DNA of 64,000 bases from Sciurus carolinensis (Eukaryota; Chordata; Mammalia; Rodentia; Sciuridae). Position numbers and translations under genes: made by a program. Location of the stretch: the NCBI RefSeq assembly GCF_902686445.1, contig NC_062213.1, forward strand, positions 37,584,741 through 37,648,740, given 5' to 3'. Positions 45,641 through 57,302 of this stretch are shown here, one piece after another; position 1 is the first letter of the stretch; each line of letters starts with the position of its first letter. The notes beneath the pieces are model-generated. The model saw only the letters and a list, made by a program, of their open reading frames with translations, did not search any database and had not been told where the DNA came from.

Positions 45641-48362
45641 ATGTAGTGAGTCATGGATTCTGGTTTTAAAGTTCCGGAATCCTACAGATGAAAGGAAGTG
45701 TCATTTGGAAGCCTAGAGGAAGAGCGTATTTCTGAAGATGATCTACTTCAGGAACCAGAAGAGAGTTCTAGAAAACTGTTTTTCATCTTTGTTAGAACAT
45801 AAGAGAACATGGTCTTTGTGAAGTAGGAGCAGTAAATCATGAGAAAGCAGGTTGAAATGAAACGAGAGGAATTAAATAAAAAACTACTGAGAGAAAAATA
45901 AAAACACAAGGATGTATAGTGATCATGATGAGAGTCAGCAGTGGGTGACAGAGCACCTCAACATTTTTGGTATTACTAAGTAAGGAAAAGGGCAGCTGAA
46001 ACAGGCACTAGCCAAAGACCACCCTTCCTCTCACCAGGCAACCAAATTCCTAGAGCTTTGCCTGAACACTATTTGTTCAGGAAGTGAGAGCCCGCTCTGT
46101 GTTACAGGCCAAGATAAAATAGGGATCAAATGGTGGACACAGAAAGTGGCCCCACCCACCCTCCCTTCCACACCCTAATTCTTCACTGGCACCTTTACCC
46201 TTCCATCATGCGCAACTGTTAACATAGCGGCTCCTCAAAAGGAATGTGATCCTGGAGGACAGGACGATGACTTGCTTATCTCTGTAATCCCCTGAATCTA
46301 ATACAGAAACCATTTCTTGAGCAAATAATTAAATCAATGAACAGCACATTACAAGACTGATACAGAGGCTCCTCTTTCAGGATTTCTTGGACAATAAGAG
46401 TTCAGAATGGATTCACCTAGACTCGTCTGGTGTTGATTTTCCGTCCACACCCATCAGGGTCCCCTCAGAGTCCAAAGTGTGCTGTTCCTGCAGACGTGTG
46501 ATTACCTGACATTTCCTTTCCACATTTTTATTTCCTTCATGGATATTTATTAAAAAACAATTTCTGATCACTTACTTGAATAACTTTTCCCCTAATTTAA
46601 AAAGTATCACAAGCCCAGTTGTGTACAGAGAAGTATAAAGAAAACACTGTCACATTTGTAGAATGGACTTTCTGAGGCCATCCTGTTCCACCGGGACAGG
46701 GCTTTCTGTCGTGACCATGGCCAGGCCCACCTTGAGCCCCCAGAACAGCTGAGCATAGAATAGACACGTGACAATAAACGTTTGCAGAAAGAATAGCCAT
46801 CAGCTGCTCAGTGCATCAAGGGAGGGCACCTCCCTGAGCAGCCCTGAGCCACAGCTCCTGGGTGTGTCCTCACAACAGTCACCAGGCTGGAAGCTACTGC
46901 CACCTTGGTGCTCCAGGACTGCAGCACCTCTGGACTCTGTGGCTGTCAGGCAATTCTTCTGCATTTGGGGTCCTAGGCCTTGGGGTCTGGGAAGGTCACT
47001 GGCTGTATCTCAGCTTAAGAGTCCTGTTTTTTCTTTATTTCCCCAAGGAGCAAAACTGCACCATATACCCTTCAGGACTAGAGAGAAAACTGTCCCCTCC
47101 CTTTTGTCCTAAAGGGAGAAAAACTGGTAGTTCATTCTGCCAGTGCCTTGGTTTTAGTGAGTTTTGTATGTGTTGAATATTTTGGTGTTTGTTTCTGTCA
47201 CAGCAGCAGAGGCCTGTTGGGACCTGTTCCCCAACTGTCCATTCAACAGAGGCCTAAACTACAACATTTGCCCCTCTGCACATTTAAGATGCAAAAGAAG
47301 AGTGATGAAGACTCCTGCTCATGGCTTCCTGCCTCTACAGAGAACAGAGTGGCCCAACCCCAGGGCACCAGGGGTGGGCTCAGGGGACCAGCCCTGAGTT
47401 GAAGCTTCTGTGGGGTTGGATCTCTCTCCCACCCTTAAGAAGGAACTGGTGATAACAGAGGTCCTGAGATGGCTTACTGTGACTCAGAGAGAGGACAAAA
47501 GCTGTCAGAGACTGGAAATGTTCAGCAAAGCCTCCACCACGGGAGAGGCCTGCGGGACCACCCGGTAGCCGTCCCAGGCCTCGCATCTCCAGCCTCCCTG
47601 ATAGAGCGCTCCCCTTTAGCTAGCTCTGCAAGTCGTTGTCCGTATCACAGCATTTCATTAGCTCAAAGGCTGCCTGGCCAGGGGAAGTTTGGACACCCTG
47701 CCATCCAGGGAAGCCACTGGTTACCCAGAGAGGGTCTCACAGGGCAGCAACCCCTCCAGGTGGTCTTTCTTCCCTTTCAGTGTCTCAAGTCCTAGGACCC
47801 CTTTGTCAGGAACTTGGTTCTGAGACTCCGGATGGACTTAACCAAGTTCACAAGGAATGCTACATTAATAAGAATTCCAGAGTGCCTGCTTATAACTGAG
47901 GATTCTCCTTTTCAGGGACCAGAACCCTGGTGGCCAGGCCTGAGAGTCACCACTGAAGGCCAGAATGGTCATCGGAAGACTGCCTAGTGCAATTGGAAGC
48001 AAAGGAAGGAAGGTGGCCTCCGTCAATGGATTTGATCAAGGCTGAGGTGGCTAAGGATACGCATCCTCCTCAACAATACCCCCTTCTCTCTTCCTGGAGA
48101 GCTGCTGCTTCTGGCTCCAGGGCCTCTCTTCCTCTCCTGGGTGGCACAGCTTGGCGCGGACAATGCTCTTTCTACTCTGTGGTCCATTCTCACTTCATCC
48201 TTCCCAAACAAATGCTGATTTTGTCCTGGTACCCAACCTACTCGGCCTAGGTGCGGGCTTCAGGGAGGCGAGTCATTCTCAGCCCCAGGAAATGACTCGT
48301 TCGTCACTAGTCAAACCCATGACTCTCACCCCTGTCAGACTCAACGCCTTCTTTTTTCCTAG
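45641..48362. other. Intergenic, no gene recognised
   Basis: 46215..46345 may be an L2 end. Several overlapping open frames at 46768..47900 lie on both strands without splice support or family resemblance. No promoter or RNA gene seen. Confidence 0.4.
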
Positions 48363-48497
48363 CGTATTTATTATCTTTTTCTATCTATTTATGTGAGGCA
48401 AGGTCTTGCTATGTTGCTTAGTCTGTTTTTGAACTCCTGAATTAAGTGATCTTTTTGCCTCAGCCTCCCAAGTAGCTAACTGCAGGCGCCAGCCCCC
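48363..48497 (-). mobile_element. B1-like (7SL-derived) SINE monomer, minus strand
   Basis: 'aaggtcttgctatgttgctt', 'tttgaactcctgaattaagt' and 'tttgcctcagcctcccaagt' are the complement of a B1/FLAM-type monomer. No ID part follows. Confidence 0.7.
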
Positions 48498-48581
48498 TCT
48501 TTTTATAAAAAAACATTTTGGTAACTTTCCTTTTACTACAAATGAAATGTATAGGTAATATGATTCACCTGTACACATCAT

Positions 48582-48840
48582 TTCTTTTTTTTTTTTTCTT
48601 CCTTTTCTTTTCTTTCTTTTTTATTTATTTAAATGAGACAGGATCGGGCTGGGGATATAGCTCAGTTGGTAGAGTGCTTGCCTTGCAAGCTCAAGGCCCT
48701 GGGTTCGATCCCCAGTACCGCAAAAAAAAAAAAAAAAGAGAGACAGGATCTCATGTTGCCCAGGCTGGCCCTAAACTCCTGGGCTCAAGTGATTGTCCTG
48801 CCTCAGCACTGTGAGTGCTGGAACTATAGGGCATACCAAC
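48582..48840 (-). mobile_element. B1-like SINE monomer, minus strand, split by an ID insertion
   Basis: The T/CTTT-rich tail side is at 48582..48634. The body resumes at 48751 with 'tcatgttgcccaggctggcc', 'ctaaactcctgggctcaagt' and 'cctgcctcagcactgtgagt'. The ID at 48646..48739 and its target duplications lie between. Confidence 0.8.
48646..48739 (+). mobile_element. ID element, near-intact, with Pol III A and B boxes and 11-bp target duplication
   Basis: Body 'gggctggggatatagctcag' to 'gatccccagtaccgc', then a 16-A tail. The A box (TAGCTCAGTTGG, 48658..48669) and B box (GGTTCGATCCC, 48702..48712) are close to tRNA consensus. GAGACAGGATC flanks it at 48635..48645 and 48740..48750. The best-preserved SINE in the window. 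It is a retroposon, not a tRNA gene. Confidence 0.95.
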
Positions 48841-49939
48841 ATTGTCAGTCATAATTTCAAAACATTCAATAACTGGATTATGGAGTAGAATATAAAGAAA
48901 ATAATTTAAAATAAAATAGAATATATTAAATGCAATATTGAGCAGGGTTACTTTAGAAAAAATAACAGTCACAGGTGCTAGATCCATATCCAGAATCACT
49001 GTCCCCTTGGCAGCTGCTAATGCAGGCCCAAACAGCTTGCTGCTTTGGAGTCTTGAATTCCATGAGTGAGGCTGATGTTGAGAATGTGATTTTCCAAAAT
49101 GGTGAACAACTCTTGGAAAAATTCTAAACAGAACAGAACATGATCTTTTCTTGAGGTACACAACAGTCGCTTTCCTGGAAAACACAGTGTATTGTAAAGA
49201 TGCTTTGGGTTTATAAATAAAAGAGAGTCAGATTTTAGCTCAGATAATTCCGAACAGTTTTTTCATCTGTGCAAATGGTTAAAAAGACATTAAAAAATCA
49301 TGCAGGTGACAAAGTGGAACTATCCGTGCATTGCGGGTTGTCTAGTTCTGGCCTCTAACCACTACCTGATTAGTGCCCTCCCTACATTATTGTGATATCC
49401 AAAAATACCCCCTGCACATTTCCACAGTAGCCCATGGAACCAAGTGATCCTGGGGCCCTGTTCCCCTTTCCTGTGATGCAATGTGAGGGGAACTTTATGG
49501 CAGGCCTTTTGCATAAGCTGTTCTAGCTGATAAAGACACAGGTGGATAGACAGTCCCTTCCTCTGTGCTGTTCTATGAGGATATGACATCTGGGGACTGC
49601 ATCTGTCGTGTCTGCTTGGGGGAGCTGGCTACAGAAGAGGCCACTGTGGAGAAGAAAGGTGAGCAAGCTAGTACCTGCTGGCTTCAGATGAGTCCTTGGA
49701 TCAGCCAGTCCTGGAACTGCCCCCTTCATGTGTTAAATAATCGTGCAAAGGAGTGGAGCAGGGTCTTCCCCGTATTATAGCCCAAAGCACCTTCCTGCAA
49801 AGGCTGTTCAGAGATCCCCTTTCTGGACTCCTGTAGAGACACTGCCTCCTTCTTGGCTCCATCTTGGGAGGTGGTAAGCTGAGATGGGTAAGGACCATTT
49901 CTGGAAATCATTCCAGCTCTGACTTTATTAGTTGTGTTC
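48841..49939. other. Intergenic, no gene recognised
   Basis: AT-rich then mixed sequence without repeat families or exons I can support. Confidence 0.4.
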
Positions 49940-50088
49940 ATCTTGGTGAGTCATTTCCTCTTTTGATGTCTCATTTCCTCATCTGTAAAATGGGGGCAAA
50001 AATGGCTTTTGAACTCCAGGAATCCATCCAGGATTACATTAAATGAGCCAACAGAAGTACTGCTCTTCAATCAGTGCTGTGTCAAATG
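49940..50088 (+). mobile_element. MIR SINE
   Basis: 'tgagtcatttcctcttttga', 'tcctcatctgtaaaatgggg' and 'aggattacattaaatgagcc' match MIR. Confidence 0.75.
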
Positions 50089-51130
50089 GATGCTGGCTCT
50101 AATGATGAAGGATCCTTGTGTGTTAGTTAGATTTCTTTCGGTCACAAATAGAAATCCAATACAAACTATATGAGCAACAAAAAAGGGACGTTATCACAGC
50201 TGGAGACAATGAGATGGGGGGTTAAAGAATCAGGAACTGCTGTCGGAATCAAGGCCTTGAGGGTCGACCGTGATCTGGTGCTCTAGACGAGTGGTCCGGC
50301 TCCTCTGCTGCACCTAAAAATCACCCCGAGCAAGGCCCGGGATGTGCAGCAGGACAGACCAGTAAAAACTTCTGGGCGGGCACCCAGGTACCGGTATTTT
50401 CTCAGGCTCTCCAGGAGATTCCAGTGTTCAAGAAGAGGAAGTCTCTTCTCATGTTCTCTCACTGTTTCTCCCTGCTTCCTTCCTATAGAAAGTTCCTCCT
50501 TCCACAACCTCAGATGCCAACTTCCCAGTACAAGGATCTCAATAGACAAAAAAAAAAAAAAAAAAAAAAAAGAGTGCTTTGTCCCACTATCTGTTTACCA
50601 ATGGCTCTGCCCTGTCAGGTCTGCACACATCCTTTTTATTCCGATCACTGTTGCTGGGAGCCCAAATAAACCCACCCCAGTGGCCAAGAGCCTTAACTGA
50701 TAACTCACCAGAACCACTTCAAATGGAGATTGGCAATTCCCTCCGAGACCTAAGAGGGCTGAATAGGAAAAATGCATACACATTATCTAAGCAACCTGAG
50801 ACTAATTAGACTTCATCTTGGCTGATGTAACTTATTGTCAGCATCATTTGCTTCAGTCATTTTTCTGTAACCACTAAGATTTGGGCTCCGTGGTCTCTTT
50901 TCTTCCAGTCCTTTACCCACTGCAAGTGGCTCAGTGATCCCTTCCCCACAGTGATCCTTGGGACTGTGCCTTGACTGCTGAGATGGAATTGCAGGCTTTT
51001 TATCCTCTGAAGCTTATTCACTCGGTCCTTGACACACCCACAGAAAACTGATCTCATATGTTACCCTCTTGATTTCTCCAGATTTCATTCTGGGATAATC
51101 AACAACACTCTTAACTTTAGGTATGAGCGA
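50089..51130. other. Intergenic with a 24-A run
   Basis: 50115..50290 ('tagttagatttctttcggtc', 'caatacaaactatatgagca') may be an old repeat I cannot name. The A run is at 50548..50571, without an AATAAA or target duplication that I can find. Confidence 0.4.
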
Positions 51131-51147
51131 ACACACTCAGCATTTCT

Positions 51148-51807
51148 TTTTTTTATTAATTCTAATTGGTTATACATGACAATAGAACACATTTCAACAC
51201 ATTGTACACAAATGGAGCTTAACTTCTCATTCCTCTGACTTTACATGGAGCTGAGTCACACCAGTAGTGTAATCATACATGTATATAGGGTAATAATGTC
51301 TGTCTCATTCTACTGTCCTTCCCATCCCCATTGCCCCACCCCTCCCCTCACTCCCCTCTGCACAATCCAAAGTTCCTTCATTCTTCCCTACCCACCTCCC
51401 CAACTATGGATCAGCATTAGCTTATCAGAGAAAACATTCAACCTTTGTTTTGGGGAGATTGGCTTATTTCACTTAGCATAATATTCTCTAGTTCTATCCA
51501 TTTACCTGCAAGTACTATAATTTCATTCTTCCTTAAGGCTGAACATTCCATTGTGCATATGTACCACATTTTCTTTACCCATTTATCTGTTGAAGGGCAC
51601 CTATGTTAGTTCCATAGCCTAGCTATTGTGAATTGAACTGCTCTAAACATTGATGTGGCTGTGTCACTGTACTATGCTGATTTTAACTCCTTTGGGTATA
51701 AACCAAGGAGTAGGATAGCTGGGTCAAATGGTGGTTCCAGTCCAAGTTTTCTGAGGAATCTCCATACTGCTTTCCAGAGTAGTTGCACCAGTTTGCAGTC
51801 CCACATG
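51148..51807 (-). mobile_element. 5'-truncated L1 LINE 3' end with 17-bp target duplication
   Basis: ACACACTCAGCATTTCT occurs exactly at 51131..51147 and 51808..51824. The insert starts on the plus strand with a T run (tail) and reads as the reverse complement of the L1 ORF2 end and 3'UTR: 'ttcacttagcataatattct', 'catatgtaccacattttct', 'tgggtcaaatggtggttcca', 'gtttgcagtccca'. Only about 660 bp of the L1 3' end were inserted. The exact duplication points to a fairly young event. It cannot encode a working protein. Confidence 0.92.
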
Positions 51808-51824
51808 ACACACTCAGCATTTCT

Positions 51825-53195
51825 ATGCAAACTGAAATCCAAATTTCCATTTTCTTGAACTTTCAACTTCTCTCATCTTCTTTCCTTGGTTATCTTTGGG
51901 TTGGAGTAGTGCTTGAGGGAATGCATGCATTTTAACCAAAACAAGATTAGAATCACCATGTGGGATCCTCAATGGTATTTACCCACTTTCCAAAAAGCAC
52001 TTATGAAATTCTCTTTTTTTAAACTAGACATAATTGAAAATAATAAAACACATGCTCAACTTACCAGATAGTGGAAAAGTTTTTCATTAGTTCAAAGCAA
52101 GTTCATTTAATGAGACAGACCACTGTAAATACCGTGCAGAATTAACCTAATGGACAGCATCCTCAAATGACCCTTCTGGCACATGTCTATAGCCCCAGGT
52201 CGTGCTTTCTCTGTGGTCTACTTCTATGGTCCTATCAATGCACATTTTCTGAATTTGACTGACTTTAGGTTTCACAAAATTCTGGGTGCGCAGTGAGCTC
52301 TTCCTTTGGATGTCTGTGTTTCCTTTCCTGACTAGCTAAAGTCACTGCAGCAACATGACAGATAAGCGACAGGGAAAATGACTATAGGGCTGCTGCTGGG
52401 GAGGGAGGGAGGAAGGGCCGTGCCGTTAGGTGTGCTGCCTCTGGAGTCTTTGACTGTTAAGGAAATCTTGACCTTGGGTTATTAGGTCCATACCTTCCAG
52501 GTCTTCTCCTGCTTCGTTTCCTCTTTTGGTGGTTTCAGATGAAGTCAAAAGGGATCCAAGAGGGGCTTTGCCCTCCACTTGCTGGAGGAACGCCTCTGGC
52601 CCATAAGACCCTGAGGATAAGGGTCCACAGCACAAGAGAAGATTCGTCACCTCTCTCCCAGCCCCCCTTTCCCTCCCCTCTCTGGCTGGGCAGGAAGCCA
52701 CCTGCCACAGCATCGGTCACTGCTGGGTCACAGACTCGTGTGCATTACATTCCGAGGTCTGATTTCTGCGTGAAGCCGCAGCAGCCTCCTTCCTGTTCTT
52801 TGAAAGTTTCGTTTTTCTAGCTGTTCCACAAACCTTCTCTGGCCGGGGCAGCCTTGCACATAGCTTTCCAAAATTACACGGACACGGGCGTTCTTTCCAC
52901 CCACAGCATCCGCACTGACCCCTCCAGCATCCCTTAATGCAAATCCTCTCCCCTTCTTACAGTTTTTCTCACTTCCACGTATCAAAAAAAAAAAAAAAAA
53001 AAAAAAACTGTGTGCGTCACTCTCGGCCTCTGAGTCGCACTGGAAAGGGGTCAGCAGGAGTGGTTGGCTCTGCTCTCGATTTTAACATAAATAGAGCCAC
53101 ACCATGTGTCCTTTTCTTATGTGACTTCTTTGGATCAACACATGTCTGTAAGCTTCACCTGTGTTGTGTTGATCAGTATTTAAGAACTTCTTTGT
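51825..53195. other. Intergenic with a 24-A run
   Basis: Mostly unassigned sequence. A run at 52984..53007 with no clear retroposon body. A frame at 52426..52820 on both strands is not supported as coding. Confidence 0.4.
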
Positions 53196-53419
53196 CGGTC
53201 AGTGGCGTACTCCCATAATCCCAGCAGCTCTGGAGACTGAGGCAGGAGGATTGTGAGTTCAAAGCCAGCCTCAGCAACTTAGCAAGGCCCTAAGCAACTT
53301 GGCAAGACCCTGTCTCGAGATAAAAAATAAAAAGCATTGGGACTGTGTCTCAGTAGTTAAGCACCCCTATGTTCAATCCCTAGTACCAAAAAAAAAAAAA
53401 CAAAAAACAAAAACAAAAG
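53196..53419 (+). mobile_element. B1-ID dimeric SINE
   Basis: 'actcccataatcccagcagc', 'ctgaggcaggaggattgtga', 'gttcaaagccagcctcagc' and 'caatccctagtacc', then an A-rich tail with C interruptions (to 53419). Confidence 0.92.
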
Positions 53420-53695
53420 CATATTATAATTTGTTTATTTATTCTTCTATTCCCTCATTGATGGCCATTTGGGTCATTTCCAGGTTCAAGCTGTTGTGAA
53501 TGAGGCTGCATACATTCTTAGGCTAGGAGTCTTCTGGATATATGCATCATTCCTCTCCTGTGTATATTCAGGAGAACTGCTGTTCCTTGTCACCATATGC
53601 TTAGATTTATTAGAAACTGCCAATTTTCCAAAGTGGTTGTTTTAACATATGCTTTAATCTGTGTTTCATTCTCTTAGCAATCTCAAGTGTTGTTC
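53420..53695 (-). mobile_element. Old L1M fragment (minus strand)
   Basis: 'tttgggtcatttccaggttc', 'gctgttgtgaatgaggctgc', 'agaaactgccaattttccaa' and 'agtggttgttttaacat' match the complement of old L1. Confidence 0.65.
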
Positions 53696-53699
53696 AGTC

Positions 53700-54305
53700 C
53701 GCTCACAGTGGTCTACTGAGCACCAGGTCTATGCCAAGCACTGTTCTAGGTGTGGGACACAGCATTGAATAAGGAACATGAGGCCCCTGCCTTGACCCAT
53801 CCTCATGAAGGTGAGCAAGACAACCTAAATGAACAAAGAAGGTAATTTCAGGGGCTGACCCACACTCTGAAAAACAGTCACATAGCACGCTGTGGTGGTG
53901 CACACCTATGATCCCAGTGACTCTGGAGGCTGAGGCAAGAGGATTGCAAGTTCAAAGACAGCCTCAGCAAGTTAGCAGGGGAGGCCCTAAGCAACTTAGC
54001 GAGACCCGGTCTCAAAATAAAAAATGCAAAGGGCTGGCAATGTAGCTCAGGGGCTGAGCGCCCCAGGTTCAATTCCTGGTACTCCCCCGAAAAAGTCACA
54101 TGTTGGAGCAGGATGGCCATGTGCTCCTTCTGCTGTTGCACCCAGGGAAGGTCTGCTTGAGGAGCTGATCACTGAACGCAGATCTGAAAAACAGATGATA
54201 ATCAGCAGCGTGGAGCTTGGGAAAGAGTGCTGGCAGCAGAGGGAATAGCAGGTGCAGTTGCCCCAGGACAGCAGAGAGCATGGTGGGTTCAGGAGAGAGA
54301 AAGAA
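53700..54305 (-). mobile_element. L2 LINE fragment split by a SINE
   Basis: Left part 53700..53875: 'agcaccaggtctatgccaag', 'cactgttctaggtgtgggac'. Right part 54102..54305: 'gggaaagagtgctggcagca', 'gagggaatagcaggtgcagt'. Both follow the L2 complement and are continuous if the SINE is removed. Confidence 0.7.
53884..54093 (+). mobile_element. B1-ID dimeric SINE inside L2, 8-bp target duplication
   Basis: 'acacctatgatcccagtgac', 'gaggctgaggcaagaggatt', 'gggctggcaatgtagctcag' and 'aggttcaattcctggtactc'. AGTCACAT flanks it at 53876..53883 and 54094..54101. The tail is very short. Confidence 0.9.
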
Positions 54306-54324
54306 GGTCCCTGAGGCTGGCACA

Positions 54325-55078
54325 CCGTCATCCATTCATTCACTCAACAAATAAGCATAATTGAGCTCCGACTTCTACTATGTGTTGGGCACTGTTCTAG
54401 GCTCTGGCGCCCTAGCCGTGAACAAGATGGATATTGTGCTGTCACAGAACAAGCAGGAAAGAGCAGATGGGAGAATGTGGAGGAGTAAGCAGAGGCCAAG
54501 GTCAGTAGGACTGTTTAGATCATGGAAAGGAATTTGGATTTTCCCCTGGAGCAGTGGGAACCACAGAAGGGTTCTAAGCAGAGAGGCAGAAATGATGGAC
54601 TTGAGTGGATGAAGGAAGGATGGAGGAGGGAGACCTGGGAGTAGGCAGGTAGTGGTGCAGGCTGGAGACCCGGATTGGGATGACGGCTGTGGCCATGGAA
54701 ACCGTGAGGATGCTCTACATTCAAGATCTATTTTGGAGGTTGAACCAATCGAACATTAATGAAAGGTGGATCATGAGGTAACCAATAGGAGGAATCCAGT
54801 TCAAATTCTGGGTGCTGATTCTAGCAGCTGGATAGAGGATGGTGCCCTGCACTGAGGTTGGGATGACTGGGGTGGGGGAGGAAAACCAATAGGTCCATTT
54901 TGCTAACTTTGAGGTGCAAATGAATTTTCAAGTGGCTTACAGAGCCCAGAGTTCTAGAAAGCCAACCTGAAGATAATAACTTTGAGAATCACCAGCATGT
55001 AGATGCATTTGAAAGCTGAAGGACTAGATGGAATTACATAGAAAGAGAAAGTAGGCCAAGAAAAGGATGGAGCAGTCT
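54325..55078 (-). mobile_element. L2 LINE, 3' part (minus strand)
   Basis: Begins with the L2 3' end complement 'cattcattcactcaacaaat', 'gggcactgttctaggctctg' and continues 'ggaaccacagaagggttcta', 'agcagagaggcagaaatgat', 'gagaatcaccagcatgtaga'. A second L2 copy directly after the one at 53700..54305. Confidence 0.75.
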
Positions 55079-55087
55079 TGGAATACT

Positions 55088-55228
55088 GAGAATTTGCAGT
55101 TCCATTCTATAGATGAGGAGACTGAGGCTCAGAGAAGCTAAACAAGTTCTCCAAGATCATACAGCATGACAAAGCTGGTCTTGTTCCAGGGTCCACCTAC
55201 TTATAATGTCTGAGGTTTCTCAACTGTA
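55088..55228 (-). mobile_element. MIR SINE (minus strand)
   Basis: 'ccattctatagatgaggaga', 'ctgaggctcagagaagctaa' and 'ttctccaagatcatacagca' match the MIR complement. Confidence 0.75.
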
Positions 55229-55234
55229 CCACTG

Positions 55235-55395
55235 AAATGCCATGTAATTTCAAACAAATTGCTTAACCCCTCAGAGTCTCAGCTTCCTTGTGTGTGATGT
55301 GAGGATCATTATAATGACACATACATACCACATAGGGCAGTGTGAGTATAAAATATAATTGAAGTGCTTAGGACAGTGTGATCAGCCAATGTTAT
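55235..55395 (+). mobile_element. MIR SINE (plus strand)
   Basis: 'caaacaaattgcttaacccc', 'tcagagtctcagcttccttg' and 'aagtgcttaggacagtgtga' match MIR in the opposite orientation to its neighbour at 55088..55228. Confidence 0.7.
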
Positions 55396-56941
55396 GTGAG
55401 CCACAGGGTAAGAGCATGCAGGCCTCAGAGGTAGGGAAGAGGAGATGAGAAATTCCACATCTGCACAGCCAGGGAGCCAGGTGAGCTGGCTCCAGATGGC
55501 ACTGTTAGTATGTGATGGGGACACAGGCCGGGTCAGACAAGGTGGGTCTGGCCCAGATGGGAGACCTTTCTATTTGCTGCTAGGGCAACCACTGGCCCCA
55601 GAAACCACTGGGTGTGGATAAGTTTTACCCATCCCCCTGAAGGTGGATTGTGGCACTGTCACTGGGCCAGGGTGGGGCTGCAGTCAGAGGACATTGTGGT
55701 TCAATCCAGGGACAGAACCAAGCGAGCAAGGGCCTTTCCCTGGAATTATACATGGGAGTCCTGCTAATGGACCTGGGTGACATTTGTTGTCCAGTCATGA
55801 CTCGGATTCCTCCAGGTAGCACCTATGCCACAAAAGTTGAATCTGGAGGCAAGAGAAGAGAAAGCTCTAGTGCACATAGAACAAATTTGCTGTGCCTGGG
55901 CAAACACCTGACTTTGGGGAGCACCGTTCTCCTTGGCCCCTACTCTTGGTAACAGCATCCCCTGCTGCCCTGCCCCACGCTGTGTGCTTCAGACCCCAGC
56001 CCCCTGCCTGCCCAGAGGATGGATGGGGGATCAAATCTGCACCAACCAAGAGTTGTCCCCCTTGATTTTACAGGTATTAGCAGAACTACCTTTTTTCCCT
56101 CAGGGATTGCTGGCTGCAGTGACACACGTGGGACTATCTCTGTCCTTAGCTTCCTTTGTGCGTCAGCCAAGAGAGAACAAAGCCACAGACAGAGTTAAAA
56201 CCAGGAGACAGAGAGCTTGGGTGACTTCATCTAGTCCCTGGATCCTGCTGTCTGGGCCAGGCCTGTGAGCTCTATTCCATGATGGGTCAATGTGTTCCTG
56301 ACATTTGCTTAAGCTAGTTGGTATTGGGGTCCTTCATAGCCATAAAGCTCTGACTAGCTGATTCACATTAGAATTGAGTAAGTGCTAATCTTCACAGAGT
56401 GAACTGAAACTCACTTTGTGAGTGATTCATGGCTGCCATTGAGTTTCATGAATAACGAACCTGGAAGGTTTAAAGTTCCAGTCCAAGGTCCACGGCATTT
56501 AAACGAACCAGCCAACAGAGATTTCGTGATCTATTTTTAGTTTATCTCACACCTTCTGCCCATGTAGCTTCTAAAGTCCTTGCCCCAACCCCATCAAAAA
56601 AAAAAAGCAAAGAAGAAGCAGCCCCAACTCATGTGGACAGAGTATTTGAAGACAAGGTAACACTAAAATGGCTTATACTTAGCTTGGGGAGCTAGAATAT
56701 TTCTTAGGGAGACCAAGGCAAAGGAGCCCGAAAGACTGAATTTAAGTTCACACCGGACCAAATCAAAGGTACCATTTGGACTTGAGGTTTTACAATTGTG
56801 GCCTCAGCAATAGGCTCCAGTTGAATTATGAATGCCTAAAAGATTTAGCCATCTAGAATATCATGGAATCCAGTCTTCCCACAGAGACTAAGTCACTGGG
56901 TAGCCTCTACTTTATTCATATGAACATGTACACATATACCT
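55396..56941. other. Intergenic, no gene recognised
   Basis: Mixed sequence; overlapping frames on both strands at 55625..56268 show no family resemblance. Short A run at 56598..56607. Confidence 0.4.
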
Positions 56942-56982
56942 CTGTGTGTGTGTGCGCGCACGCATGTGTGTGTGTGTGTGTG
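56942..56982. repeat. (TG)n microsatellite with CG interruption
   Basis: TG dinucleotides with a central GCGCGCACGC segment, directly abutting the Tigger-type element. Confidence 0.9.
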
Positions 56983-57302
56983 TAGTGGTCCCCCTTGATC
57001 CTTCATGTTCAATGCCTCTACGGAAGCCTAAAACTGCAAGTAGCACTGAACCCTATATATACTATGTTCTTCCCTCTGCAAACATACCAACGATAAAGCT
57101 TAACTTATAAAAGGTGACACAGTAAGAGATTAATAATAACTGGTAATAAAATAGGACACAAGTAATAATACACTATAATAAATTGTATTAATATAATGTC
57201 TCTCTCAAAATATTGAATTTTCCATTTAAACTTATTGTGCTGTGGTTGACTGCAGGTATCTGAAACTTTGAAAGACAGAAGTACAGATAAGGGAGGCTAC
57301 TA
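56983..57302. mobile_element. Tigger-type (Tc1/mariner) non-autonomous DNA transposon
   Basis: The left end 'tagtggtcccccttgatcc' and right end 'ggataag...gctacta' form inverted termini like those of Tigger/MER elements (CAGTGGTCCCCCTTATCC). TA dinucleotides stand at the outer edges. Inside, 'ttgtgctgtggttgactgca' near the right end fits the subterminal Tigger sequence. About 320 bp, no coding capacity. Confidence 0.7.

Noticed and set aside
48646..48720. tRNA gene
   Set aside because: The tRNA-like boxes belong to an ID SINE: it has a poly(A) tail and exact target duplications, and no full cloverleaf is evident.
50548..50571. Processed retrocopy tail (24 A's)
   Set aside because: No AATAAA at the right distance and no target duplication seen; treated as a simple A run.
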